Below, in pieces: positions 8,609 through 14,966 of a DNA stretch of 64,000 nt. Source of the stretch: an uncultured bacterium (lineage in GTDB: Bacteria; Bacillota; Clostridia; Oscillospirales; Acutalibacteraceae); contig CAJMRT010000004.1 of the NCBI GenBank assembly GCA_905215855.1, positions 1-64,000 on the forward strand, given 5' to 3'. The number at the start of each line of letters is the position of its first letter. Position 1 is the stretch's first letter. A model generated the notes under the pieces. The model ran no database searches. It was not told the DNA's origin and was given only the letters and a program-made list of their open reading frames with translations. Both the position numbers and the translations under genes were made by a program.

Positions 8609-10296
8609 TGAAAGGTTTACTTAAATTTATTACCTGCGGCAGTGTTGATGACGGTAAATCAACACTCATAGGCCACATACTTTATGACGCAAAGCTTATT
8701 TATGCCGATCAGGAAAAGGCTCTTGAGCTTGACAGTAAGGTCGGCAGTCGCAGCGGTGACATTGACTATTCGCTTTTGCTTGACGGTCTTATGGCTGAGC
8801 GTGAGCAGGGCATCACAATTGATGTTGCTTATCGCTACTTCACAACCGACAACCGCAGTTTTATTGTTGCCGACACACCCGGTCACGAGGAATATACAAG
8901 AAACATGGCTGTAGGCGCATCTTTTGCAGACCTCGCAGTTATCCTCATTGACGCATCACAGGGCGTTCTTGTTCAGACAAGACGACACGCAAGAATCTGT
9001 AAGCTTATGGGTATAAGACATTTTGTCTTTGCCGTTAATAAGATGGATTTGGTAAAGTACAGCAAGTCACGCTTTGACGAAATCGTAAAGCAGATTGAAG
9101 AACTTAAAAACGAGCTTTTACTTGACGATATCTACATCATTCCGCTTTCCGCAACAGAGGGCGACAATGTTACCGTAAAGTCCGAAAACATTCCGTGGTA
9201 CAACGGTGTTCCTCTGCTTCAGTATCTCGAAACTGTTGATGTTGATTCCTCGGAAGAGGAAGAAGGATTCTATCTTCCTGTTCAGCGAGTTTGCCGTCCC
9301 GACCACACATTCAGAGGCTTTCAGGGACAGATTGAGTCGGGCAGTATCAGCATAGGCGATGAAATCGTAACACTCCCGAGCAATGAAAAGGCTCATGTAA
9401 AGCAGATTCTTATGACAGATAAGGATGTTAAAACCGCTTTCAAGGGACAGCCCGTTACAATCACACTTGACAAGGAAGTTGATGTATCCCGTGGCTGTGT
9501 AATTACAAAGGACACAAATCTTGCGTCCTATCAGGAGCTTACAGCGTCAATTCTCTGGATGGATGACGAACAGCTTACAGCCGGCAAGGATTATCTTGTA
9601 AAGCTCGGCACAAAGACTATTTCGGGTATCGTTTCCGAAATCAAGTACGCTGTTGATGTGAACACAGGCGAGCATATTCCTGCCGATTCACTCACAAAGA
9701 ACGGAATCGCAGTCTGCACAATTTTGCTTGCAGAGCCGATTGCGGTTGACCTTTTCTCAAAGCATAAAACACTCGGCGAGCTTATTTTGATTGACCGTGT
9801 GTCAAATATGACATCAGCCTGCGGTGTTGTTGATTCGGTTGAAGAAAAAGCCGATGATGCAAAAAAGGCGTCATTCGTACTCGGCTCACTTGAGGCAAGA
9901 GGTGACATCTTTGAAGAGTTTTTCTATGACACTTCAAGCCTTAATGTTCTCAAATATCAGCCTGTTAAGGAAACCTATACAAAAGGGGACACAATCCCTG
10001 TTGAGGGCGAAAGCTATAAGTATCCCGACAGCTTTGATATTATAGTTCTTCGTGACAGCGTTGCCGTAAAGGTTCGTGACCGCAAGATTACCGATATCGT
10101 TCCGACATCGGAGTACAGCTACGGCGGTGTTCCTGTTGTAAACGGCAGAGGCTTTGAGGTTCTCGCCGACAGCAACGAAAAAATTCAGCAGTTCCTTTCC
10201 GAGTACTCAAAACTTGACAATATCAACGATGCAGACTTTTTTGCAAAGTGGGTTAAGTTTGATACATACAGAAAAATTGCAATTCAAAACAGATAA
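8608..10296 (+). CDS. cysN: Sulfate adenylyltransferase subunit 1 (GTPase) with C-terminal extension
   Basis: A 562-residue EF-Tu-like GTPase that drives APS synthesis by CysD. The G1 loop GSVDDGKST is near residue 12, DTPGHEEYTRN near 90 and NKMD near 145. The usual CysN ends shortly after the third domain (about 475 residues). Here, after the DRVSNMTSACGVV segment near 400, about 150 more residues follow that do not show the P-loop of an APS kinase, so this is not a CysNC fusion. The extension's function is unknown to me. Last gene of the sulfur operon. Confidence 0.92.
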   Translation: MKGLLKFITCGSVDDGKSTLIGHILYDAKLIYADQEKALELDSKVGSRSGDIDYSLLLDGLMAEREQGITIDVAYRYFTTDNRSFIVADTPGHEEYTRNMAVGASFADLAVILIDASQGVLVQTRRHARICKLMGIRHFVFAVNKMDLVKYSKSRFDEIVKQIEELKNELLLDDIYIIPLSATEGDNVTVKSENIPWYNGVPLLQYLETVDVDSSEEEEGFYLPVQRVCRPDHTFRGFQGQIESGSISIGDEIVTLPSNEKAHVKQILMTDKDVKTAFKGQPVTITLDKEVDVSRGCVITKDTNLASYQELTASILWMDDEQLTAGKDYLVKLGTKTISGIVSEIKYAVDVNTGEHIPADSLTKNGIAVCTILLAEPIAVDLFSKHKTLGELILIDRVSNMTSACGVVDSVEEKADDAKKASFVLGSLEARGDIFEEFFYDTSSLNVLKYQPVKETYTKGDTIPVEGESYKYPDSFDIIVLRDSVAVKVRDRKITDIVPTSEYSYGGVPVVNGRGFEVLADSNEKIQQFLSEYSKLDNINDADFFAKWVKFDTYRKIAIQNR

Positions 10297-10317
10297 CAGG
10301 TTTATTTATTTTAACTC

Positions 10318-10363
10318 ATTCGCAGAGGGCATTGTCATTTGGTAATGTCCTTTGTGTTTTTAT
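10318..10363 (+). terminator. Rho-independent terminator of the sulfur operon
   Basis: Arms CAGAGGGCATT and AATGTCCTTTG pair with G-U wobbles, followed by TGTTTTT. Confidence 0.75.
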
Positions 10364-10401
10364 GACTTTCTTGCCGAAAAACTGACCTTGCTGCCAAATT
10401 G

Positions 10402-10430
10402 TTGCATTTATAATTTTTATTCTGTATAGT
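10402..10430 (+). promoter_or_regulatory. Promoter of the TM2-protein gene
   Basis: TTGCAT (10402-10407), 17-bp spacer, TATAGT (10425-10430), followed by AAAGGAG ahead of the ATG at 10468. Confidence 0.55.
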
Positions 10431-10467
10431 GTACTTACACAAATAAAATTTAAAGGAGTGCTTACAA

Positions 10468-10668
10468 ATGAGCAAAACAGCGGCAGTATTGATCACATTT
10501 TTCCTCGGTGAACTCGGTGTTCACAGATTTATGACAGGCAAAATCGGAACAGGTATCATCTGGCTTTTGACCTGCGGTGTATTCGGAATCGGTTGGCTTG
10601 TTGACTTTATTATGGTTCTCACAGGCAAGTTTACGGACAAGGACGGCAATGTTTGGGGTAATAACTGA
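10468..10668 (+). CDS. TM2-domain membrane protein
   Basis: A 66-residue protein with two membrane segments: [17 protein letters not shown] (residues 4-20) and [20 protein letters not shown] near 30-50. The G-x-x-G-x-H-x-F turn and the GxxW-V/L-x-D-F pattern are the TM2 domain signature. Biological role is not known for these small proteins. It is followed 16 bases later by a GTG-started gene in the same direction, probably co-transcribed, which ends at the terminator near 11075. Confidence 0.85.
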   Translation: MSKTAAVLITFFLGELGVHRFMTGKIGTGIIWLLTCGVFGIGWLVDFIMVLTGKFTDKDGNVWGNN

Positions 10669-10684
10669 TTGAGAGGTATTCACT

Positions 10685-11068
10685 GTGGCATTTGGTGTAA
10701 AAGTAAAAAATATTAAAACAAAGAATACTTATTCGATTGAAAGTCTGTATGAGGCAATTAAGGACAAGAATTTTTCGGCAGGAGTTCCCTCGCTTACAAA
10801 GCACGGAATGGCTACCGTAATAACCTTTCCCGCACTTGACAGTCAAAATCAGGTGTGGATTATGAAGAGCGGTTTTGGCAAGGAAACGCAGAAATTCTCA
10901 ATTCAAAAGTCCACTCAGGCGGGTATGGACAATGTAGCCAAAAATGCGGCATTGGATTCAATCACAGGCGGGCTTTTCAGCGTTGGCGGAATGGTCAGCG
11001 AAAACACAAAAAAGTGTGAAAAACTTGTTGACGCAACCGCAAAAGAACTTTCAGAAATGAATCTGTAA
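10685..11068 (+). CDS. Hypothetical protein
   Basis: A 127-residue protein I do not recognise. It starts with GTG after GAGAGGT. There is no signal peptide; the N-terminal half looks beta-rich and the region around residues 78-105 contains a small, glycine-rich stretch (SITGGLFSVGGMV) followed by a charged C-terminal helix. It sits 16 bases after the TM2 gene, so the two may work together at the membrane. No catalytic motif is visible. Confidence 0.7.
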   Translation: MAFGVKVKNIKTKNTYSIESLYEAIKDKNFSAGVPSLTKHGMATVITFPALDSQNQVWIMKSGFGKETQKFSIQKSTQAGMDNVAKNAALDSITGGLFSVGGMVSENTKKCEKLVDATAKELSEMNL

Positions 11069-11074
11069 CCAAAG

Positions 11075-11101
11075 TCGGCACGATTTTCGTGTCGATTTTT
11101 T
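11075..11101 (+). terminator. Rho-independent terminator
   Basis: CGGCACG-ATTTT-CGTGTCG (11076-11094) followed by ATTTTTT. Confidence 0.8.
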
Positions 11102-11147
11102 CTTGCCAAAAACTGCCTTTAACGGTACAATTAGGTGGGGTGAGATT

Positions 11148-11672
11148 ATGTTTTTTAACGATTATTACAATTCTCCGATTGGCAATATAACTATGGCATC
11201 TGACGGTGAGAGCCTTTGCGGTTTGTGGTTTGATGGACAAAAGTACTTTGCGTCAACCGTAAAAGGTGAAACTGAGGATAAAACCCTGCCTGTTTTTGAA
11301 CAGACAAAAAAGTGGCTTGACATATATTTTTCGGGCAACGAACCCGATTTTATGCCCAAACTTTCGCTTAACGGTTCAAAGTTTCGCAAGGCTGTATGGG
11401 ATATTCTCCTGACAATTCCCTACGGCTCTGTTATGACCTACGGTGAAATTGCGAGAATTATGGCAAAACAGAGTGGTATTGCCAAGATGTCCGCACAGGC
11501 GGTCGGCGGTGCTGTGGGACACAATCCCGTGTCGATAATCGTGCCGTGTCACCGTGTTGTGGGAACAAACGGAAATCTTACAGGATATGCCGGAGGCATA
11601 GATAAAAAAATCAGTCTTCTCAAAAACGAAAAGACTGATATATCAAAAATGTTTGTGCTTAAAAAGAATTAA
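11148..11672 (+). CDS. ogt: Methylated-DNA-protein-cysteine methyltransferase
   Basis: A 174-residue suicide DNA-repair enzyme that transfers the alkyl group from O6-alkylguanine to its own cysteine. The active site is PCHRV near residue 127, preceded by the helix-turn-helix recognition region with the arginine-finger type segment (YGSVMTYGEIARI). The start is the ATG at 11148 following GGTGGGGTGA. The 3' end overlaps the end of the convergent histidine kinase gene by four bases, so neither has a separate terminator. Confidence 0.93.
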   Translation: MFFNDYYNSPIGNITMASDGESLCGLWFDGQKYFASTVKGETEDKTLPVFEQTKKWLDIYFSGNEPDFMPKLSLNGSKFRKAVWDILLTIPYGSVMTYGEIARIMAKQSGIAKMSAQAVGGAVGHNPVSIIVPCHRVVGTNGNLTGYAGGIDKKISLLKNEKTDISKMFVLKKN

Positions 11673-12946
11673 CTAATATTATTTATTGCCCAACCTGTGG
11701 TTATCGCAAGCCTGTTTTTTGACAGGCTTGTTTCGATTTTACCGCCGTTTTTTTCGGCAAGATTTTTCAAAGTTTTATACGCAAAGCTGTGGTACAGAAC
11801 ATTGTTCTGTGCCTTTTTTATTTCATTCTTAATCGGAAAACTTATACTGCAAAAGAGAAATCCTGCCCTTGTTTCCGCTTTAAGTGAGATAATCTGTTTT
11901 CCGTTACCGCAAAATTCCTTTGCATTTTCAAACGCAATGTCAATCATATTGTTAAACAAAACGCAGATTTCAAGATTGTCGGCAGGCACATTTGCAAGCG
12001 AACCCTCAAATGTGATTTTAATATTTTCATCTGCATTTTTCTGCTTATCGCTTAAAATCGCATCGGTCAGATCATTGCCCGTGTTGTACAAAATCTGAAA
12101 TGAGCTTATAATCTCGCTGTCATATTTTTGCAGGAGAGGGATAACCTCATCATATTTCCGACTGTTGATAAGCGATTTTAATCCGATAGAAAGATCGTTG
12201 TAATCGTGTCTTATTTTTCGCAGTTCATAACCCGAAGTTGTAATGCTTTTGTAGTAGTTAATCTGTGCGTTCAGCTGGCGTTCGTAGATGTCTTTTTCGT
12301 GCATGTACTGACTCTTTTTTATCTGGTTGTACAAAAGAATAGGAATCGAAAACGAGAATACAACCGACACAATCAAGGTCAGAATTTTGAGCGCAATCGT
12401 TCTGTAATCAGATGACGGAATTATGTAGTATGTGCCGAAAGTCGCCATACTTCCGCCGAGATAAAGGAAAATCAATATCATAATTATTGTCGGTTTGGTA
12501 ATTGACTCAACCACAAGCTTTGTCTTGATTTTCAGCGGACTTGACAGGAGTACAAATATTCCGAAAACAATTAGATTAGAAATAAGTTCAAAGGCGGCAG
12601 AGCTTTGAGAGTTTAACTCTATATGTAAAATTGAACATAATAATTGATCTATGGAATAAATAAAAAATGTCAATCCGGAAAAAAACAAGGAAGAGAATAT
12701 TAACATTATCTTTCTGTCGTGTCCGAGTAAAACAGGAAGAAATGTTAATGCAATAAAATACAAAACCGGCAGAATTACATACCGTTGTTCATTTTTTAAA
12801 AAACAAGTAACCGAAGCGGTTAATATTATAAAAATTAAAGACAGGGCAAAATATATTTTATACTTGATAATTGAAAATATTTTTGATGTAAAATAAAATA
12901 CCGCAACAAGTCCGATTACAAGCTCCGCATAGCTGTAAAATAACAT
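11669..12946 (-). CDS. GHKL sensor histidine kinase (AgrC-like)
   Basis: A 425-residue kinase. The first about 200 residues form six or so membrane segments, as in AgrC-type peptide receptors. A dimerisation segment carries the phospho-acceptor in IRHDYNDLSIGL near residue 245, followed by the N-box-like NMIDIAFENA near 340. The C-terminal ATPase domain is short and of the HATPase_c_5 type. It is three bases after the LytTR regulator gene and forms its cognate pair. No agrB/agrD gene is nearby; the 13-codon micro-ORF at 13769 is a candidate ligand gene, which is inference. Confidence 0.88.
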   Translation of the reverse strand: MLFYSYAELVIGLVAVFYFTSKIFSIIKYKIYFALSLIFIILTASVTCFLKNEQRYVILPVLYFIALTFLPVLLGHDRKIMLIFSSLFFSGLTFFIYSIDQLLCSILHIELNSQSSAAFELISNLIVFGIFVLLSSPLKIKTKLVVESITKPTIIMILIFLYLGGSMATFGTYYIIPSSDYRTIALKILTLIVSVVFSFSIPILLYNQIKKSQYMHEKDIYERQLNAQINYYKSITTSGYELRKIRHDYNDLSIGLKSLINSRKYDEVIPLLQKYDSEIISSFQILYNTGNDLTDAILSDKQKNADENIKITFEGSLANVPADNLEICVLFNNMIDIAFENAKEFCGNGKQIISLKAETRAGFLFCSISFPIKNEIKKAQNNVLYHSFAYKTLKNLAEKNGGKIETSLSKNRLAITTGWAINNIS

Positions 12947-12949
12947 AAA

Positions 12950-13657
12950 TTATAACCTCACATAATTTTTTTCAAGAAAATTCATATATGATGTCCGAAA
13001 GGATTTTTGATAATTTTTACTGAGATAAGCCACCTCTCCGTTGCTCAGATATACCGTATCCGATGAGTATGATTTTATATAGTGAAGATTTACCACATAA
13101 GAGCGGTGAGTTTTTACGAAACAGTATGCAGGCAGCAGCTTTGTAACCCCTGAAAGAGTTTTTGAGCAGTGCATAACCTTGGTATTTAAATGAATGTTTG
13201 AGTATTTTCCGTCTGCCTCAATAAAGCAGATTTCATTTGAGTTAATTTTTTTCAATTCCTTATTTTGAATAAGAGTTATCGGATAATTAGCATCTACAAT
13301 TTTTACATAGTCGTCAATTGCCTTGAAAAATTTTGATTTGTCAATCGGTTTCAAAAGAAATCTGAATGTGTTCACTTCAAACGCATCAATCATAAAGTTG
13401 GGATAAGATGTCAGAAAAATTATGCAGGAAAGCACATTGCGTTTTCTGAGTTCCTTTGCAACAGTCAGTCCGTCCGTATTGCCAAGCTGAAAATCAAGCA
13501 CGATTATATCGTAATTATTCTCGGAATTCAAAAGCTTTTCACCGCTTTCAAATTCGTCAATATCAATAATTATACGATTTTTCTTTGCGTATGTCAAAAG
13601 CAGCTTTTTTAGCTCTTCGATTATGTATTTATCGTCATCACACAAAGCCGCAAACAT
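12950..13657 (-). CDS. LytTR-family response regulator
   Basis: A 235-residue two-component regulator. The receiver domain has the acidic pair DDDK at residues 7-10, the phospho-acceptor in IIVLDFQLG near residue 56 and the switch lysine in LLKPID near 105. The C-terminal LytTR DNA-binding domain (about 135-235) carries typical motifs (ICFIEADGKYSNIHL, FVKTHRSYVVNL). Paired repeats with 21-bp period at 13672, 13866 and 14689 are the expected type of LytTR binding site, and the first lies just upstream of this gene's own start. Confidence 0.92.
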   Translation of the reverse strand: MFAALCDDDKYIIEELKKLLLTYAKKNRIIIDIDEFESGEKLLNSENNYDIIVLDFQLGNTDGLTVAKELRKRNVLSCIIFLTSYPNFMIDAFEVNTFRFLLKPIDKSKFFKAIDDYVKIVDANYPITLIQNKELKKINSNEICFIEADGKYSNIHLNTKVMHCSKTLSGVTKLLPAYCFVKTHRSYVVNLHYIKSYSSDTVYLSNGEVAYLSKNYQKSFRTSYMNFLEKNYVRL

Positions 13658-13671
13658 ATTTTCACCCTCTT

Positions 13672-13697
13672 ACTCCCAAAACAGAGTATCTTGCTCC
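13672..13697 (+). promoter_or_regulatory. Putative LytTR operator 1
   Basis: Half-sites ACTCCC (13672) and GCTCC (13693) are 21 bp apart, two helical turns, the spacing used by AgrA-type LytTR regulators. It lies between the regulator gene and the micro-ORF at 13769, upstream of a possible -10 TACTAT (13742-13747). Confidence 0.6.
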
Positions 13698-13768
13698 AAA
13701 CTGTATTTATATTGCCTTTTTTGTTTGCTATTGTAATCCCATACTATAGAATAAAGGGGGAGCAAAAA

Positions 13769-13810
13769 GTGTTTGGTACAATTTTCAAATGGTTTTTCGG
13801 TTGGCTCTGA
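13769..13810 (+). CDS. 13-codon hydrophobic micro-ORF
   Basis: GTG start after AAGGGGG (8-base gap) and a TGA at 13808. The peptide would read MFGTIFKWFFGWL. A strong hairpin terminator follows 17 bases after the stop, and a putative LytTR operator lies about 75-95 bases upstream, so the gene has its own complete transcription unit. With aromatic residues on most faces and one lysine it would associate with membranes. It could be a secreted signal for the adjacent GHKL kinase, a small membrane-active peptide, or a leader peptide for the vanZ-like gene. No export or processing gene is adjacent. I know of no family match. Confidence 0.5.
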   Translation: MFGTIFKWFFGWL

Positions 13811-13823
13811 TGCCTGAAAAATA

Positions 13824-13850
13824 AAAGGCAATCGTTTGATTGCTTTTTAT
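13824..13850 (+). terminator. Terminator after the micro-ORF
   Basis: GCAATC-GTTT-GATTGC (13828-13843) followed by TTTTTATTT. A competing pair TGCC (13811)/GGCA (13827) overlaps the left arm, so attenuation is possible. Confidence 0.75.
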
Positions 13851-13865
13851 TTGCAAAGTAATTTC

Positions 13866-13891
13866 ACTCCCGAAAACCGCACTTTTGCTCC
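13866..13891 (+). promoter_or_regulatory. Putative LytTR operator 2
   Basis: ACTCCC (13866) and GCTCC (13887), again exactly 21 bp apart and sharing the inner GAAAAC and CTTTTG sequence with the third site. It precedes the vanZ-like gene. Confidence 0.6.
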
Positions 13892-14002
13892 TATCGGTTC
13901 ACTTCTCCTATACAATAAATTATAGTGTTTAAGCACCATATTGTCAATAACACAGTGCGTAGTTGCATTGCTTCTGCGTGGTATTTAATCGAGTAAGAAA
14001 AA

Positions 14003-14031
14003 TTGACAATATTTTTAAATTATGATATAAT
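14003..14031 (+). promoter_or_regulatory. Consensus promoter of the vanZ-like gene
   Basis: TTGACA (14003-14008), 17-bp spacer, TATAAT (14026-14031): a perfect sigma-A promoter, about 40 bases before the ATG at 14072. Confidence 0.8.
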
Positions 14032-14071
14032 CATCCATATTCTTATAAGCGAAAAAGGAGAGGTGTCAGTG

Positions 14072-14611
14072 ATGGATAAGGAATTTGCTATAATGTTTGG
14101 AATTATAGCAATAATTTTTGCAATTGTAATCTGCATTTTGTTAAAAAAAGGTGTTAAAAAGACGGCTTTGGTTTGTATCTTCATAGCTTACATAACAGCT
14201 GTTGTGTGCATAGTTTTCTTTCCAATACCATATGACAGTGAACCAATTGTATATTCTAACGGATATACATGGTATAACTTTGTGCCGTTTGCAATGATTA
14301 CAGAGGCTGTCAGTAACGGTTTCGGTGAAACGGCATTTTTACAGATTTTCGGCAATATATTCTTATCTGTTCCGTTCGGATTTTTCGTTATGATGTGGAT
14401 GAAAAATCCTAAGCTTTGGAAGATGTTTGTATTTGCTTTTGGTTTTACCGTTACAATTGAGATCACTCAGATGTTTCTCGGTTTTGCAATCAACAGTATG
14501 TACCGCAATGTTGATATTGATGATGTAATACTCAATGCAACGGGTGCGTTTATCGGTTTCGGTATTTATAAGATTTTACCGAAGTCATTTAAGCAAATGC
14601 TCACCGCATAA
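14072..14611 (+). CDS. VanZ-family membrane protein
   Basis: A 179-residue integral membrane protein with about five hydrophobic segments. Family landmarks are the N-terminal helix, the conserved Tyr/Trp-rich loop (YTWYNFVPF) and the Glu-x-x-Gln helix (TVTIEITQMFLGF) followed by the R-x-x-D-x-D-D motif (RNVDIDDVILNATGA). VanZ proteins lower sensitivity to teicoplanin and some lipopeptides by an unclear mechanism. The start is ATG 14072 after AAAGGAGAGG; upstream in-frame codons overlap the promoter. It may be part of the LytTR regulon. Confidence 0.85.
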   Translation: MDKEFAIMFGIIAIIFAIVICILLKKGVKKTALVCIFIAYITAVVCIVFFPIPYDSEPIVYSNGYTWYNFVPFAMITEAVSNGFGETAFLQIFGNIFLSVPFGFFVMMWMKNPKLWKMFVFAFGFTVTIEITQMFLGFAINSMYRNVDIDDVILNATGAFIGFGIYKILPKSFKQMLTA

Positions 14612-14625
14612 TTAAATACATAACT

Positions 14626-14661
14626 ACGGCTCTGTTTTATTTGGACAGAGCCGTTATTTTT
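14626..14661 (+). terminator. Terminator of the vanZ-like gene
   Basis: ACGGCTCTG (14626-14634) and CAGAGCCGT (14646-14654) followed by TATTTTTT. Confidence 0.85.
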
Positions 14662-14688
14662 TGATGATTTTATTCTAAAAACCCTTTT

Positions 14689-14714
14689 ACTCCCAAAAAC
14701 CGTTCTTTTACTCC
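14689..14714 (+). promoter_or_regulatory. Putative LytTR operator 3
   Basis: ACTCCC (14689) and ACTCC (14710), 21 bp apart, with the same CAAAAAC and CTTTT core as the other two. No ORF with a ribosome site follows before the terminator at 14826. Confidence 0.55.
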
Positions 14715-14825
14715 AAGGTATATTTATTTTCGACTTTGAATATTTAAAATGTAGACAGAGATTATTATTGGAATCTTGTTTATCAATTTCACAGTAAGTG
14801 CATAATTTGACAAGCATTTAACTTT

Positions 14826-14870
14826 ACCGTCCTTGTTCTGTTTTTTTGCAGAGCAGGGGCGGTGCTTTTT
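14826..14870 (+). terminator. Plus-strand terminator of an unassigned short transcript
   Basis: A 15-bp stem (14826-14840 with 14849-14863, three G-U wobbles) around a T-rich loop, then GCTTTTTAT. It faces the plus strand, away from the NRPS gene, and would end a transcript of 100 bases or so starting near operator 3. Confidence 0.65.
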
Positions 14871-14896
14871 ATGCTTGCCGTTATTATAAAATATAA

Positions 14897-14950
14897 AAAC
14901 AGCGGACAATCCATTGATTCGGAATGTCCGCTGTTTTGCCTTTTATTATG
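14897..14950 (-). terminator. Bidirectional terminator of the NRPS operon
   Basis: AAACAGCGGACA (14897-14908) pairs perfectly with TGTCCGCTGTTT (14935-14946); T-tracts lie on both sides, so it ends the NRPS transcript on the minus strand. Confidence 0.85.
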
Positions 14951-14966
14951 ACTTGATTTTGTAATA

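Noticed and set aside
8608..10296. CysNC fusion with an APS kinase domain
   Set aside because: The C-terminal extension is too short and shows no second P-loop.
13769..13810. Classical AgrD autoinducer precursor
   Set aside because: AgrD precursors are about 40-50 residues with a cysteine-containing core and need AgrB; this peptide has 13 residues, no cysteine, and no agrB is nearby.
14826..14950. Small protein-coding gene starting at an ATG near 14871
   Set aside because: The frame runs into the bidirectional terminator hairpin and its supposed ribosome site is part of the preceding terminator stem.
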